From an uncultured Ruminococcus sp. (GTDB lineage Bacteria; Bacillota; Clostridia; Oscillospirales; CAG-272): a stretch of DNA of 6,993 nucleotides. Below are positions 5,860 through 6,993 of this stretch, piece by piece. The position numbers and the translations under genes are program-made. Below the pieces are notes generated by a model, which did not search any database, was not told where the DNA came from, and saw only the letters and a program-made list of their open reading frames with translations. Each line of letters opens with the position of its first letter. The stretch's first letter is position 1. The DNA lies in NCBI GenBank assembly GCA_902803255.1, contig CADCPG010000182.1, positions 1-6,993 of the forward strand. Direction: 5' to 3'.

Positions 5860-5927
5860 TCTCAATACTCCGTAACAGATGATTACCGTCGCGTGACGCG
5901 CCGGGGTCAAAGATCAAAAAACGCGGG
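5860..5927. other. Short gap between the Fur-family gene and the ATPase gene
   Basis: The 68-bp gap holds an 11-bp palindrome, CGCGTGACGCG (5890-5900), and a 4-bp-arm hairpin GTAA/TTAC just upstream of the ribosome site. No promoter or terminator with a good T-tract on the correct side was recognised, so the regulator and transporter genes are probably one transcript. Confidence 0.4.
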
Positions 5928-6407
5928 TCAGGTCTGCCTGTTCGGGTTTCTGTTCCTGCTTTTGCACTTCGCGCAGATACCGCTGATCACAGTGTCGGTG
6001 CGGTCGAGGGTGAATCCCCCGTTCTCGGAGACATATTCCGCGAGCTTCGCGCTCGTTTCGCTGCCGAGGTGGAATATCCTTCCACAGCTCCTGCATGACA
6101 GATGTATGCATCCGCGGCAGGACGGCGAGCCCTTGAACCGGTAGAAGACCTCTCTTCTGCCGGGAATGCTCACGCGTTTCACGAGCCCTGCGGCCTCGAG
6201 GGCCGGCAGATTCCGGTATACCGAGCTCCGGCTGATGCCGGCGGTACCTCCTCCCTCTCCGCTTTCCGCCGCTTTCCCTTCAACGGCGCGCTCTTCGGCC
6301 TCTTCGGACAGGCCTTCGGCGATCTGCTCCACCGTAAAGAGCTCGTCGGGATGAACCGACAGGAATCTTATCAGGGCTTTTCTCTGTTTTGTACTGTACT
6401 CGGCCAT
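5928..6407 (-). CDS. zur: Fur-family regulator, probably zinc-sensing (Zur-like)
   Basis: A 159-residue Fur-family metal-dependent repressor. The winged helix includes YSTKQRKALIRFL (4-16), FTVEQIAEGL (24-33) and the recognition helix ISRSSVYRNLPALEAAGLV (58-76). Two CxxC pairs for the structural zinc are present, Cys105/Cys108 and Cys145/Cys148, and Cys97, Cys100 and His102 stand where the regulatory metal site normally has histidines. An unusual insertion of about 22 residues, rich in Glu, Gly and Ala (35-56), separates helix 3 from the recognition helix. The ATG at 6407 is preferred because AGGTG lies 6 nt upstream; a GTG at 6416 is in frame but has no SD. The zinc role is inferred from the znuC-znuB genes that follow, since Fur, Zur and PerR cannot be told apart by sequence alone. 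The Fur-type dyad over its own promoter implies autoregulation of the whole operon. Confidence 0.88.
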   Translation of the reverse strand: MAEYSTKQRKALIRFLSVHPDELFTVEQIAEGLSEEAEERAVEGKAAESGEGGGTAGISRSSVYRNLPALEAAGLVKRVSIPGRREVFYRFKGSPSCRGCIHLSCRSCGRIFHLGSETSAKLAEYVSENGGFTLDRTDTVISGICAKCKSRNRNPNRQT

Positions 6408-6423
6408 TTCCTTCACCTGAATT

Positions 6424-6438
6424 TGAGATTCATTCTCA
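6424..6438. promoter_or_regulatory. Fur/Zur-type operator
   Basis: TGAGATTCATTCTCA is a 15-bp 7-1-7 dyad with perfect TGAGA/TCTCA outer arms, the form of a Fur-family box. It lies 4 bp downstream of the -10 and covers the expected start of the zur-like operon. The likely ligand is the Fur-family protein encoded by the first gene of that operon. Confidence 0.7.
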
Positions 6439-6442
6439 TTTT

Positions 6443-6471
6443 ATTATACACCCTTGCGGACCTGATGTCAA
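6443..6471 (-). promoter_or_regulatory. Promoter of the zur-znuC-znuB operon
   Basis: On the minus strand TTGACA (6466-6471), a 17-bp spacer and TATAAT (6443-6448) give a full sigma-A consensus. Transcription should begin near 6436, inside the Fur-type dyad, and the leader to the ATG at 6407 is about 29 nt. Confidence 0.88.
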
Positions 6472-6507
6472 CATTTTTTCGCGAACGCCGCAAGGGCAAA
6501 TCATTTC

Positions 6508-6536
6508 TTGATTTTTGATCCCGCGGGTGGTATAAT
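6508..6536 (+). promoter_or_regulatory. Promoter of ligA
   Basis: TTGATT (6508-6513), a 17-bp spacer and TATAAT (6531-6536), with TGG just before the -10, form a strong extended -10 promoter reading toward ligA. Expected start is near 6543, giving a leader of about 50 nt. It is divergent from the zur-like operon promoter, and the two -35 elements are 36 bp apart. Confidence 0.82.
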
Positions 6537-6593
6537 ATAATTGAGTATTATGTTTTTATCATTTGATTTCATTTTTCCCTGAAGGTGCGCAGA

Positions 6594-6993
6594 ATGGACA
6601 TACACGACTTTCCGGCAGCCGAAGAGTTCACAAAGTCGGATCACGAACGCCTCGCGGCCGAGATCGGCAGACATATGGAGCTCTATTACAACCGGAACGA
6701 GCCCGAGATAAGCGATCACGAATACGACATGCTGATGTCGCTTCTCAAGGAGGTCGAACGGCTCCGCCCGGAGTGGTCGACCCCCGACTCCCCCACAAAC
6801 AGGGTCGGCGGCAGCGCGCGGCGCGAGGCAGGTGTCAAGATCGTACACACCGTACCGATGCTCTCGATCGAAGACGTCTTCACCAAGGAGGACGTCTCGG
6901 AATGGCTGCGGAAGGTGCGCGGGATACATCCCGACGCCGTGTTTTCGGTCGAGACCAAGGTCGACGGTCTCTCGATGACGGTCCGCTACCGGA
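6594..6993 (+). CDS. ligA: NAD+-dependent DNA ligase, N-terminal part (runs off the window)
   Basis: The first 133 codons of bacterial NAD+-dependent DNA ligase, which seals nicks during replication and repair. The reading frame is open to the right edge, so the gene is partial only because the window ends. The Ia domain that binds NMN is clear: YYNRNEPEISDHEYDMLMSLL (31-51), then PDSPTNRVGG (64-73). The PMLSIEDVFTKEDV stretch (88-101) opens the adenylation domain, and the KxDG motif with the AMP-accepting lysine is Lys122-Val-Asp-Gly125 (Lys115 in Escherichia coli LigA). The ATG at 6594 has GAAGGTG 6 nt upstream. The remaining nucleotidyltransferase, OB-fold, zinc-finger, HhH and BRCT parts lie outside the window. 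No defects are visible in this part. Confidence 0.95.
   Translation, partial: MDIHDFPAAEEFTKSDHERLAAEIGRHMELYYNRNEPEISDHEYDMLMSLLKEVERLRPEWSTPDSPTNRVGGSARREAGVKIVHTVPMLSIEDVFTKEDVSEWLRKVRGIHPDAVFSVETKVDGLSMTVRYR

Noticed and set aside
6501..6929. 142-codon minus-strand open frame opposite ligA
   Set aside because: It runs across the ligA promoter and the antisense of the clear LigA N-terminal domain; no motif of its own.

Overview
The window looks like a chromosomal piece of a GC-rich, clostridia-type member of the Firmicutes, probably an uncultured gut or anaerobic lineage. This is inferred from protein types (a TIGR03905-like TSCPD protein, a one-domain Fur/Zur with znuC-znuB, an OhrR-type MarR regulator, a Lipo-SBP of clostridial style), strong AGGAGG-like ribosome sites and near-consensus sigma-A promoters in AT-rich gaps. 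No species can be named. There are eight protein genes: seven on the minus strand and the 5' part of one on the plus strand. No RNA genes, mobile elements or CRISPR arrays were seen.

Read along the minus strand, right to left, there are three transcription units. (1) 6407-4243: a Fur-family zinc-type regulator (zur-like), a zinc/manganese ABC ATPase (znuC-like) and its permease (znuB-like). They sit behind a TTGACA-17-TATAAT promoter with a Fur-type dyad at the start site. No binding-protein gene (znuA) is present. (2) 4004-2715: a cysteine glutathione peroxidase, a small TSCPD-domain protein and an OhrR-type MarR repressor. The three genes are joined by overlapping stop and start codons. They lie behind another near-consensus promoter whose -10 is covered by an OhrR-box-like operator, and the unit ends in a very strong intrinsic terminator. 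It reads as a self-contained, self-repressed peroxide-response operon in which a GPx stands where Ohr usually does. (3) 2457-15: a lipoprotein of the extracellular solute-binding type followed 22 bp later by a MoxR AAA+ ATPase. They are preceded by a promoter with an overlapping dyad and a roughly 135-nt leader carrying repeated hairpin-forming sequence.

On the plus strand, the N-terminal 133 codons of NAD-dependent DNA ligase (ligA) begin at 6594 and run off the right edge. ligA is divergent from the zur-like gene and has its own promoter.

The most noteworthy part is unit 2. Its regulator, operator, promoter, effector enzyme, small uncharacterised cysteine-rich partner and terminator can all be read directly, and the job of the TSCPD protein is open. 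The leader of unit 3 and the insertion inside the DNA-binding domain of the Fur-family protein are the next most interesting items.
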